A program made the translations under genes and the position numbers. DNA of 64,000 nucleotides from Constantimarinum furrinae (GTDB lineage: Bacteria > Bacteroidota > Bacteroidia > Flavobacteriales > Flavobacteriaceae). The stretch covers positions 1,240,001 through 1,304,000 of the forward strand of contig NZ_CP052909.1 in the NCBI RefSeq assembly GCF_014295415.1. Reading direction: 5' to 3'. Below are positions 45,376-52,866 of this stretch, piece by piece (positions within the stretch are counted from its first letter, which is position 1; each line of letters opens with the position of its first letter). Under the pieces are notes generated by a model that was given only the letters and a program-made list of their open reading frames with translations, had not been told where the DNA came from and did not search any database.

Positions 45376-45421
45376 CAATTGCGAAGCAATTGCAGCAATC
45401 TTGTATTCCCGGCATACCCTT

Positions 45422-45726
45422 CCGGGATCATCGAGCGCAGCGAGATAATCCTGAATTGTGCTAATTTGTGTTGTATGGTGTTCCGGGATCATCGAGCGCA
45501 GCGAGATAATCCTGAATTGTGCTAATTTGTGTTGTATGGTGTTTTGGGATCATCGAGCGCAGCGAGATAATCCTGAATTGTGCTAATTTGTGTTGGATGG
45601 TGTTCTGGGATCATCGAGCGCAGCGAGATAATCCTGAATTGTGCTAATTTGTGTTGTATGGTGTTCTGGGATCATCGAACACAGTGAGATAATCCTGAAT
45701 TGAAATAGTTTGTTTGTGGCTCTCCT
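45422..45726. repeat. five tandem 61-bp units with a conserved hairpin
   Basis: Units begin at 45422, 45483, 45544, 45605 and 45666. The first four are nearly identical; the fifth diverges after its first 36 nt or so. Each has a 27-nt palindromic core (GGATCATCGAGCGCAGCGAG then ATAATCC) and an AT-rich remainder. In the fifth unit one core base pair changes from G-C to A-T on both sides, which preserves pairing. There are no unique spacers between units, so this is not CRISPR. No frame through it looks protein-coding. Confidence 0.9.
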
Positions 45727-45919
45727 GTAGATTTACAAGTAGGGGTAGCATCATTTCCATATGCCAAAGTCCTTTAGAGAAACCGATTTTGGAATCCGGA
45801 AATTTTCCAGATTATACTTAGTTATATGAGACTCAACCTATTCGATCTGAACCTTCAAACCTACGTTACATACTGGGGGTCGGTGAAGTTTAACCGTTTA
45901 TCTAATCAAAAATATATAA

Positions 45920-45951
45920 TTGTAGATTAACTAATAATTTTTATATCTTTA
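45920..45951 (+). promoter_or_regulatory. promoter of the TolQ/ExbD operon
   Basis: TTG at 45920-45922 and TATCTTTA at 45944-45951, 21 nt apart. The -7 element has A in place of the final G, as in two other promoters of this window. It leaves a leader of about 30 nt. Confidence 0.5.
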
Positions 45952-45987
45952 AACCTTTAACTAAAAACAAACTTTAAGTCGATAGCA

Positions 45988-46791
45988 ATGAAAAAATTAT
46001 TTTCTATTATGGCAATTGCCGCACTTGTTTTTGCGGGATCATTTAACGCAAATGCAGCGGAAGCACAAATTATGCCTACCAGCGTACAAACTTTGGTAAA
46101 TGCAGCCACGGTAACCATTATTCAGGATGAAGAGGCTGCCTCTGCAGAAGAGCCACAAGGTTGGCATCAGAATTTAAAACAACGATTCATCGAAGGTGGT
46201 CCCGGATTTATGGGAATCGTACTTTTGTGTTTAATTCTTGGATTAGCAATTGCTATAGAGAGAATTATCTACTTAAACCTTTCTACAACGAACACTCAAA
46301 AGCTTGCTGAGAACGTTGAAGATGCATTGAATAGCGGTGGTATTGAAGCGGCCAAGGAAGTATGTAGAAACACAAAAGGACCTGTTGCGTCTATCTACTA
46401 TCAGGGTCTAGACAGAGCCGATGAGAGCATTGAAGCAGCCGAAAAAGCTGTTGTTGCTTATGGTGGTGTTCAAATGGGACAATTAGAGAAAAATGTTTCT
46501 TGGATTTCATTGTTTATTGCTCTTGCTCCTATGCTTGGTTTCATGGGAACAGTAATAGGTATGATTCTTGCATTCGATAAGATTCAGTCTGCAGGTGATA
46601 TGAACCCTTCACTTGTAGCCGGGGGTATTAAAGTTGCATTATTAACGACAGTATTTGGTTTGATCGTTGCTATTATACTGCAGATCTTTTACAATTACAT
46701 TATTGCTAAAATTGACAGTATTGTAAACAGTATGGAAGATGCTTCTATCACATTAATCGATATGCTGGTAGATTACAAAAACAAACGATAA
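45988..46791 (+). CDS. MotA/TolQ/ExbB proton channel family protein
   Basis: A 267-residue inner-membrane protein of the ExbB/TolQ type. It has an N-terminal signal-like segment (1-24), an unusually long periplasmic stretch before the first channel helix (about 77-96), and the two signature helices near the C-terminus (LFIALAPMLGFMGTVIGMI and VALLTTVFGLIVAIILQIFY). With ExbD it uses the proton gradient to drive TonB or Tol systems. It heads a four-gene operon with two ExbD genes, the usual arrangement in Bacteroidota. Confidence 0.93.
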   Translation: MKKLFSIMAIAALVFAGSFNANAAEAQIMPTSVQTLVNAATVTIIQDEEAASAEEPQGWHQNLKQRFIEGGPGFMGIVLLCLILGLAIAIERIIYLNLSTTNTQKLAENVEDALNSGGIEAAKEVCRNTKGPVASIYYQGLDRADESIEAAEKAVVAYGGVQMGQLEKNVSWISLFIALAPMLGFMGTVIGMILAFDKIQSAGDMNPSLVAGGIKVALLTTVFGLIVAIILQIFYNYIIAKIDSIVNSMEDASITLIDMLVDYKNKR

Positions 46792-46809
46792 TTTAAAATA
46801 TACCAAATA

Positions 46810-47235
46810 ATGGGTTTACATAAAATATTAAAAATAGTAGCATTGCTTCTAAGTGTTGCAGGGATTATCTGTTTAGGGATAATTTTGGCAGCCGGAGACG
46901 ATGTTGTCAAGGAAACCGGAAAGGGTGTCGATGGCTTCTTATATGTAGCGTACATCATTTTTGCCCTGGTACTTTTATTCGTTCTGATATTTGTTCTTAA
47001 AGGTCTGCTCGCAGGCGATATTAAGAAAACACTTATGTCGGTTGGAGTATTCTTACTTATAGTAGTAATCTCTTATGTACTTGCTGATGGAGTTGAAACT
47101 CAAATGAGAGACGGTGAAATGCTTTCAGCAAGTGGCTCGAAGTGGGTAGGAACAGGACTATATACCTTTTACATCTTAGCAATTTTTGCTATAGGTGCTA
47201 TGATTTTCAGCGGAATTAAAAAAGTAACAAAATAA
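46810..47235 (+). CDS. unknown membrane protein within the TolQ/ExbD operon
   Basis: A 141-residue protein with four hydrophobic helices and short loops. It starts 18 nt after the TolQ-type gene and its stop overlaps the start of the first ExbD gene (TAATG), so it is translated together with the proton channel. No known domain is recognised. Position suggests an accessory subunit of the energising complex, but that is inference. Confidence 0.8.
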   Translation: MGLHKILKIVALLLSVAGIICLGIILAAGDDVVKETGKGVDGFLYVAYIIFALVLLFVLIFVLKGLLAGDIKKTLMSVGVFLLIVVISYVLADGVETQMRDGEMLSASGSKWVGTGLYTFYILAIFAIGAMIFSGIKKVTK

Positions 47236-47867
47236 TGGCTAGAAGAGCATCACCCGAAGTTAATGCAGGATCTATGGCAGACATTGCCTTCCTCTTGCTT
47301 ATCTTTTTCCTGGTAACTACTACCATCGAAAAGGATAAGGGGATCGCACGTCAGTTACCTCCCATTGAGCCTCCTACGGAGGAGCCTCCATTAATTAAGC
47401 AAAAGAACCTGTTCATTGTAAATGTGAACAAAAGCGACCAATTATTGGTTGAAGAAGAGTTAATGGAACTTAAAAACCTTCGCCAGGCAGCTATCGATTT
47501 TCTGGATAATGGCGGAGCTCCGGCAGGAAGCCCTGAACATTGTAACTACTGTAAAGGAAAACGTGACCCGGCATCGTCCGATAATCCCGATAAGGCGGTT
47601 ATTTCGGTGCAGAATGACCGTTTAACGTCTTATAAGATGTATATAAGTGTTCAAAATGAACTGGTAGCGGCATATAATTATTTAAGAGACCGTGAGTCAC
47701 AACGCTTATACGGCTGGAAATTTACCGAAGTGAAAAAAGCGATTGATGAGGGTAACTACCCTGGCGGAGAGACAGCCATAGCAGAGGCGAAAGAGAAACT
47801 TGAGAACATTCAGAAATTGTTTCCTTTAAAACTCTCTGAAGCCGAACCGAAAAGCAGAGGACAATAA
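47235..47867 (+). CDS. ExbD/TolR-family protein with CxxC insertion
   Basis: A 210-residue single-pass protein. The essential helix Asp is Asp16 in GSMADIAFLLLIFFLV, preceded by a short cytoplasmic tail. A Pro/Glu-rich linker follows (QLPPIEPPTEEPPL) and then the periplasmic ExbD domain. Within it is an insertion carrying Cys103-x2-Cys106 (EHCNYCKGK), which plain ExbD proteins lack. It is longer than E. coli ExbD (about 140). It works with the TolQ-type subunit. Confidence 0.92.
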   Translation: MARRASPEVNAGSMADIAFLLLIFFLVTTTIEKDKGIARQLPPIEPPTEEPPLIKQKNLFIVNVNKSDQLLVEEELMELKNLRQAAIDFLDNGGAPAGSPEHCNYCKGKRDPASSDNPDKAVISVQNDRLTSYKMYISVQNELVAAYNYLRDRESQRLYGWKFTEVKKAIDEGNYPGGETAIAEAKEKLENIQKLFPLKLSEAEPKSRGQ

Positions 47868-47880
47868 ACAAAAAGCGATT

Positions 47881-48354
47881 ATGTCAAAATTTAAAAAGAA
47901 AAAAGGCGGGGAAGTCCCGGCAGTAAACACGGCATCTTTACCGGATATTGTTTTTATGCTATTGTTCTTTTTTATGGTAGTAACGGTACTACGGGATAAT
48001 AACCTTTTGGTAAAAAATGAATTGCCAAAGGCCGATCAGGTTGAAAAGTTGCAAAAGGACAGATCTGTATATATCTATGCCGGAAAACCAAGCGAACGCT
48101 ATAAAGACAAGTATGGAACTGAAGGTAGAATTCAGATCGGAGATAAATACACCGATGTTTCTCAGGTGGGATCTGCTTTGGAAGAAGCACGTCGTAAATT
48201 ATTACCCGAACTACAGGATAAAGTAATGGTTGCCCTTAAAGTCGACGGGGAGACCAATACAGGTCTCGTAAGTGATATTAAGCAGGAATTAAGAGAATTG
48301 AATATGCTTAAAATAATTTATATTACTACTCCCGGGAACGAAACCGATAATTAG
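47881..48354 (+). CDS. ExbD/TolR-family protein, second copy
   Basis: A 157-residue single-pass protein. A basic start (FKKKKGG) precedes the helix with the conserved Asp22 in SLPDIVFMLLFFFMVV, then a compact periplasmic domain. It follows the first ExbD gene by 13 nt and ends the operon. Two different ExbD genes suggest a heteromeric complex or two partners for one channel. Confidence 0.92.
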   Translation: MSKFKKKKGGEVPAVNTASLPDIVFMLLFFFMVVTVLRDNNLLVKNELPKADQVEKLQKDRSVYIYAGKPSERYKDKYGTEGRIQIGDKYTDVSQVGSALEEARRKLLPELQDKVMVALKVDGETNTGLVSDIKQELRELNMLKIIYITTPGNETDN

Positions 48355-48376
48355 AAATTTGATACCCCTTTATATA

Positions 48377-48408
48377 AAACGCCTTGATACTTTTCAGGGC
48401 GTTTTTTT
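48377..48408 (+). terminator. intrinsic terminator of the TolQ/ExbD operon
   Basis: AAACGCCTTGA pairs with TCAGGGCGTTT through 11 bp with one G-T wobble, then seven T residues. The T run ends in the TTG that serves the next promoter. Confidence 0.9.
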
Positions 48409-48441
48409 GTTTTACATATAAAGGAAATACATTTATCTTTA
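48407..48441 (+). promoter_or_regulatory. promoter of the PorT-like gene
   Basis: TTG at 48407-48409 (in the terminator tail) and TATCTTTA at 48434-48441, 24 nt apart. The -7 element ends 4 nt before the ATG at 48446, which predicts a leaderless transcript. Confidence 0.45.
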
Positions 48442-48445
48442 TCCT

Positions 48446-49147
48446 ATGTCAATTATTCAAATGCGTTTGTTTTTCTTCTTTCTGTTGGCCACAACTTGTT
48501 GCGTTATGGCTCAGGATACCATTCAATCCTCACCGGATACAAAGTATCGTGAAGATCAGTTTTACATTGGAGCTACTTACAATCTCATCACACAAGTGCC
48601 GGACGATGTAAATATACGCGGACTTTCTGGAGGCGTGCATTTTGGCTTTGTTAGGGATATACCCTTTAATCAACGTAGAAATCTCGCGATAGCCGTTGGC
48701 GCTGGACTTTCTTTTGATCGCTACGGACAAACATTGTTTATAGGTGAGACCGATTCAGAAAAGACTATTTTTAGTGTGTTGGATGATGATATTAATTACG
48801 ACACAAACAGGTTTAGTACGGCTGCTATCGAAGCTCCTATAGAATTTCGATGGAGAACTTCCACAGCCGAATCCTATAAATTCTGGAGAATTTATGCAGG
48901 TTTAAGGGTTGGTTATGTGTATTGGTATAAAAGTACCTTTAAACAAACTGATAACAATGTGAATCAAACCGATATACCTGAATTCGACCGGACGAGATTA
49001 GGGCTTACCCTTAGTTTTGGATACAATACATTTAATTTCTATGGCTACTACAGTATTAATCCCTTCTTTACCAATGCCGCGACTACCGATGGACAACAGG
49101 TAGATTTTAAGACCATAAAGGTCGGACTCATATTCTACATTCTATAA
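48446..49147 (+). CDS. PorT-like outer membrane beta-barrel protein
   Basis: A 233-residue exported protein. The signal peptide ends near Val-Met-Ala-Gln at 23; the mature part has barrel strands with aromatic girdles such as KFWRIYAGLRVGYVYWYKS and closes with VGLIFYIL. The layout fits the PorT/outer-membrane beta-barrel group (PF13568 type). Whether it is the type IX secretion PorT itself cannot be settled by eye; no other T9SS gene is adjacent. Its stop overlaps the stop of the convergent PAP2-like gene. Confidence 0.75.
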   Translation: MSIIQMRLFFFFLLATTCCVMAQDTIQSSPDTKYREDQFYIGATYNLITQVPDDVNIRGLSGGVHFGFVRDIPFNQRRNLAIAVGAGLSFDRYGQTLFIGETDSEKTIFSVLDDDINYDTNRFSTAAIEAPIEFRWRTSTAESYKFWRIYAGLRVGYVYWYKSTFKQTDNNVNQTDIPEFDRTRLGLTLSFGYNTFNFYGYYSINPFFTNAATTDGQQVDFKTIKVGLIFYIL

Positions 49148-49747
49148 CCAGAAATTGAGCAATATAAATTGCGGAACGACACCTACAAAAAACCCGGTGA
49201 TTATCTCCGGATAATTGTGTGATTCGGTATGTAATCGTGATGAAGCGACCCACCCGTTAGCAATAAATAACAGAACGATCCAGAGCAGTAAATTGATCTT
49301 AAAATGTATGCTGAGCGCCATTAGGAACATGGTAACACCTGCAATACCCATTTGATGCAAACTGATCTTGATCTTAAAAAAAACCAGTATTAAGGCAGTT
49401 ATCGCTGAAAACAAAATACCCACGAAAAAATAATACAATTCAATACTGTCGTAAGGGTCAAAGACCATCTTAATTATTAAAAGCAAAAGCACGCTTTGGA
49501 TCATAAGTGGCACCTTGCGCTCTTTTACTTCTTCTAACTGAACGGAGGAAACTACGTTAAGGTTTTTTAATAGGTAAAATGTGATAAGCGGAATGAGTAA
49601 GGTAATTATTGCTACGGCTATTAATTTTGCTCGTATCAACTCCGGATCCACATACCTTGGTGTAATAATAAAATACAGGAAAGTGCCTAAGAGAGGCATC
49701 AACAGTGGATGAAAAAGATAGGCTGCAATTCGTAAAAAATAATTCAT
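49142..49747 (-). CDS. PAP2-like integral membrane protein, divergent active site
   Basis: A 201-residue protein with about six membrane helices. Three places recall the PAP2 phosphatase signature: KERKVP (75-80) for KxxxxxxRP, SLHQMG (129-134) for PSGH, and SRLHTESHNYPE (170-181), which fits SRx5Hx3D except that Glu replaces Asp. So it may be an unusual lipid phosphatase or a relative without that activity. The ATG at 49747 shares one base with the rpoN stop (TGATG), so translation follows rpoN; a TTG one codon earlier is the alternative. Confidence 0.65.
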   Translation of the reverse strand: MNYFLRIAAYLFHPLLMPLLGTFLYFIITPRYVDPELIRAKLIAVAIITLLIPLITFYLLKNLNVVSSVQLEEVKERKVPLMIQSVLLLLIIKMVFDPYDSIELYYFFVGILFSAITALILVFFKIKISLHQMGIAGVTMFLMALSIHFKINLLLWIVLLFIANGWVASSRLHTESHNYPEIITGFFVGVVPQFILLNFWL

Positions 49748-51210
49748 CAAATTTCTTTTCTAAGTCTTGCTACAGGCATATCCAATTGTTCGCGATATTT
49801 TGCCACGGTACGTCGGGCAATGGGATACCCTTTTTCTTTAAGAATCTTAGCCAGTTTATCGTCGGTTAAGGGCTTCTTTTTGTTTTCCTCGGAAATCGTT
49901 ATTTCAAGGATCTTCTTAATTTCCCTCGTCGAGACGTCTTCACCCTGATCGTTTTTCATGGATTCACTGAAAAACTCCTTAATCAGCTTAGTACCATAAG
50001 GTGTATCCACATATTTACTATTGGCAACTCTTGAAACAGTCGAAACATCCATGTCAATCTTATCGGCAATATCCTTTAAGATCATAGGTTTTAATTTGCG
50101 CTCATCGCCTGTTAAAAAGTATTCCTTTTGATGGTGCATAATGGAGTTCATCGTGACAAAAAGAGTTTGCTGTCTTTGTTTTATAGCATCAATAAACCAT
50201 TTTGCAGCATCCAACTTTTGCTTTATAAACATCACCGCATCCTTCTGGGATTTCGATTTATCCTTAGATTCCTTATACCCCTTTAGCATATTTGTGTATT
50301 CTCTAGAGACATGCAACTCGGGTGCGTTTCGACCGTTTAAAGTAAGCTCAAGCTCACCATCGACGATCTTAATGGCAAAATCGGGCACTACGTGTTCTAC
50401 CATTCTCGTATTTCCTGAAAAGGTTCCGCCCGGTTTTGGGTTCAACCCCTCAATTTCGTGTATGGCATCCCGCAGCTGATCCTCGGTAATATCGAATTTC
50501 TGAAGTAATTTTTTATAATGCTTTTTGGAAAAATGGTCGAAGGATTCTTTTATGATCGCTGTTGCCAGCTCAACTTCTGCAGTGGGTTCTTTGCGCTCCA
50601 ACTGAAGGAAAAGACATTCCTGAAGATCTCTCGCCGCAACGCCCGGAGGGTCTAACTCCTGTACGATCTTAAGTACCTTCTCTACTTTTTCTTCCGAAGT
50701 GTATACATTTTGAGTAAATGCCAGATCATCAACGATGTCCTGAATATCCCTCCGAATATAACCACTTTCATCTACGCTTCCTACCAAAAATTGTGCGATC
50801 TCTTCTTCCTCATCGTCCAGCCTATATGTATTTAACTGCTGAAGCAAGTGCTGATTAAATGAAGTGCCCGAAGCATAGGGGGTTTGCTTTTCCTCATCGT
50901 CGGCACTGTAATTGTTGGCCGACAGCTTATAACTGGGGGTCTCATCATCACTTAAGTAATCATCTACGTTGATGTCGGTTTCAATAACTTCCGAACCATC
51001 ATTATAATCATCTTCATAAGCGTCTTCATTGCTAAAATCATCATAAGGATCTTCATCATCCTTTCCGCCTTCAAGAGCAGGATTCTCCTCCATTTCCTGA
51101 GAGATCCTTTGCTCGAATGCCTGCGTGGGAAGCTGAATCAATTTCATTAACTGAATCTGCTGAGGCGAAAGCTTCTGGGATAATTTAAAGTTTAATTGTT
51201 GTTTTAGCAT
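49747..51210 (-). CDS. rpoN: RNA polymerase sigma-54 factor
   Basis: A 487-residue sigma factor. Region I is Gln-rich (LKQQLNFKLSQKLSPQQIQL) and contacts the activator. An acidic region II of about 60 residues follows, then the core-binding region. The C-terminal RpoN box ARRTVAKYRE recognises the -24 element. I chose the ATG at 51210, which gives the family's MLKQQL start; a TTG at 51228 adds six residues. The upstream gap holds the asnS terminator and a heptamer repeat. No sigma-54 activator is in this window. Confidence 0.96.
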   Translation of the reverse strand: MLKQQLNFKLSQKLSPQQIQLMKLIQLPTQAFEQRISQEMEENPALEGGKDDEDPYDDFSNEDAYEDDYNDGSEVIETDINVDDYLSDDETPSYKLSANNYSADDEEKQTPYASGTSFNQHLLQQLNTYRLDDEEEEIAQFLVGSVDESGYIRRDIQDIVDDLAFTQNVYTSEEKVEKVLKIVQELDPPGVAARDLQECLFLQLERKEPTAEVELATAIIKESFDHFSKKHYKKLLQKFDITEDQLRDAIHEIEGLNPKPGGTFSGNTRMVEHVVPDFAIKIVDGELELTLNGRNAPELHVSREYTNMLKGYKESKDKSKSQKDAVMFIKQKLDAAKWFIDAIKQRQQTLFVTMNSIMHHQKEYFLTGDERKLKPMILKDIADKIDMDVSTVSRVANSKYVDTPYGTKLIKEFFSESMKNDQGEDVSTREIKKILEITISEENKKKPLTDDKLAKILKEKGYPIARRTVAKYREQLDMPVARLRKEI

Positions 51211-51242
51211 TGCAATTGCGTTGTTCAATATAAAGTTAAAAA

Positions 51243-51277
51243 AAACCAGCTACTTACATACGTAAGCAACCAGTTTT
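51243..51277 (-). terminator. intrinsic terminator of asnS
   Basis: On the minus strand a 15-bp stem with several G-U pairs (AACTGGTTGCTTAC against GTAAGTAGCTGGTT, loop GTAT) is followed by eight T residues. It lies after asnS and before rpoN. Confidence 0.8.
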
Positions 51278-51303
51278 AATATAATGTTGTGATATGTTTT
51301 AAT

Positions 51304-51352
51304 GTCGGAAGTCGGAAGTCGGAAGTCGGAAGTCGGAAGTCGGAAGCCAGAA
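51304..51352. repeat. heptanucleotide microsatellite (GTCGGAA)6
   Basis: Six perfect copies of GTCGGAA (51304-51345) and one copy with two changes (51346-51352). It lies between the asnS stop and the rpoN start, on the asnS side of the terminator, so transcripts of asnS run through it. Confidence 0.95.
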
Positions 51353-51365
51353 GTTGATTGGTAAA

Positions 51366-52808
51366 TTAGAATTCGGCATTTCCAGGGGTACGCGGATAAG
51401 GGATCACATCGCGAATATTACCCATTCCCGTTACGAACTGAACCATTCTCTCAAATCCTAGCCCGAAACCGCTGTGTACTGCTGTTCCGAATTTGCGCAA
51501 CTCCAGGTACCACCACAGCTCCTTTTCATCGATACCCATCTCGGTGATTTTCTGCTTTAGTACGTCATAACGCTCTTCCCGTTGCGATCCGCCGACGATC
51601 TCACCTATGCCGGGGAAAAGCACATCCATGGCTCTAACCGTTTTACCATCCTCATTTAAACGCATATAAAAGGCTTTGATCTTGGCAGGATAATCGAAAA
51701 GAATTACAGGGCACTTAAAGTGCTTCTCCACCAAAAAGCGTTCATGTTCACTTTGTAAGTCGGCACCCCATTCTTCAATGATATACTTGAATTTTTTCTT
51801 CTGATTTGGTTTCGATCTTTTTAAAATGTCTATGGCCTCAGTATAACTTACCCGTTTAAAATTATTGTCGATAATGAATTTTAGCTTATCGCGGAGCACC
51901 ATGTCACTCCGCTCTGCCTGAGGCTTGCTCTTTTCCTCTTCCAAAAGGCGATTTTCAAGAAACTCCAGGTCGTCGGCACAGTGGTTCAGCGCATAGTTAA
52001 TAATGTATTTGATAAAATCTTCGGCCAAGTCCATATTCCCGGCAAGATCACAAAATGCGATCTCCGGTTCTATCATCCAGAATTCTGCAAGATGCCGTGA
52101 TGTATTACTGTTTTCGGCTCTGAAGGTAGGCCCAAAAGTATATACCTTACCCAGCCCCATAGCATAGGTTTCAGCTTCCAACTGCCCACTCACTGTAAGA
52201 TTGGTCTCTTTCTCGAAAAAATCTTCTTTATAATTCACATTGCCCTTCTCATCGAGTGGGGGATTCTTAGGGTCCAGAGAGCTTACTCTAAACATCTCTC
52301 CCGCACCTTCTGCATCGCTACCGGTGATGATTGGCGCATGCATATAGTAAAATCCGTTCTTCTGAAAATATTCATGAACGGCAAACGCCAGCTTAGACCG
52401 GATTCTCATTACCGCTCCGAACGTATTAGTACGCACGCGTAAATGAGCCTGTTCTCTAAGTTTTTCAAGGGTATGACGCTTGGGAGATAGTATGGTAAGT
52501 TTCACATCTTCAGGATTTGCCTCACCAAGGATTTCAATTTCCGAGACCTGCACTTCCACACTTTGACCCTGACCCTGACTTTCAACCAGAACACCGGTAA
52601 CAGAGACTGCTGCCCCGGTTGTGATCTTTTTCAGAATTTCTTCATCAACTTTTTCGAAGTCTACAACACACTGTAAATTTTTAATGGTGGATCCATCGTT
52701 TAAAGCAATAAAACGATTACTTCGGAAGGAACGAACCCATCCTTTTACATTTATCTCATGTATTGAGGGTTCAGTCTGCAATAATGTAATGATCTCTGTA
52801 TGATGCAT
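51366..52808 (-). CDS. asnS: asparagine--tRNA ligase
   Basis: A 480-residue class II synthetase. It has an N-terminal OB-fold ([18 protein letters not shown]), motif 2 in [21 protein letters not shown] and motif 3 in [20 protein letters not shown]. The short acidic and asparagine-type active-site pattern separates it from aspartyl enzymes. The length fits. It has its own promoter and terminator. Confidence 0.97.
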   Translation of the reverse strand: MHHTEIITLLQTEPSIHEINVKGWVRSFRSNRFIALNDGSTIKNLQCVVDFEKVDEEILKKITTGAAVSVTGVLVESQGQGQSVEVQVSEIEILGEANPEDVKLTILSPKRHTLEKLREQAHLRVRTNTFGAVMRIRSKLAFAVHEYFQKNGFYYMHAPIITGSDAEGAGEMFRVSSLDPKNPPLDEKGNVNYKEDFFEKETNLTVSGQLEAETYAMGLGKVYTFGPTFRAENSNTSRHLAEFWMIEPEIAFCDLAGNMDLAEDFIKYIINYALNHCADDLEFLENRLLEEEKSKPQAERSDMVLRDKLKFIIDNNFKRVSYTEAIDILKRSKPNQKKKFKYIIEEWGADLQSEHERFLVEKHFKCPVILFDYPAKIKAFYMRLNEDGKTVRAMDVLFPGIGEIVGGSQREERYDVLKQKITEMGIDEKELWWYLELRKFGTAVHSGFGLGFERMVQFVTGMGNIRDVIPYPRTPGNAEF

Positions 52809-52827
52809 GATTCAATTTTTGAAGGGG

Positions 52828-52858
52828 TAAAGATACTTTTTACGAATAAAATGAACAA
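52828..52858 (-). promoter_or_regulatory. promoter of asnS
   Basis: On the minus strand TTG (52858-52856) and TATCTTTA (52835-52828) are 20 nt apart, 20 nt before the ATG. The same TATCTTTA form serves the TolQ and PorT-like promoters. Confidence 0.5.
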
Positions 52859-52866
52859 CTAAAGCA

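Larger units (their letters stand above)
45308..45987. other. 680-nt gene-free region with hairpins and tandem repeats
   Basis: No protein gene is supported. The region holds a nested inverted repeat just after the tRNA (45311-45375), a short CAATTGC/GCAATTG hairpin (45376-45392), five 61-bp tandem units (45422-45726), about 190 nt without visible structure, and the promoter of the TolQ-type gene (45920-45951). Confidence 0.75.

Noticed and set aside
45234-45464. 76-codon frame across tRNA-Ser and the repeat region
   Set aside because: It begins inside the tRNA and runs through palindromes and the first repeat unit. It is not a protein gene.
45422-45726. CRISPR-like array
   Set aside because: The 61-bp units are tandem and nearly identical over their full length. 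There are no unique spacers and no cas genes nearby.
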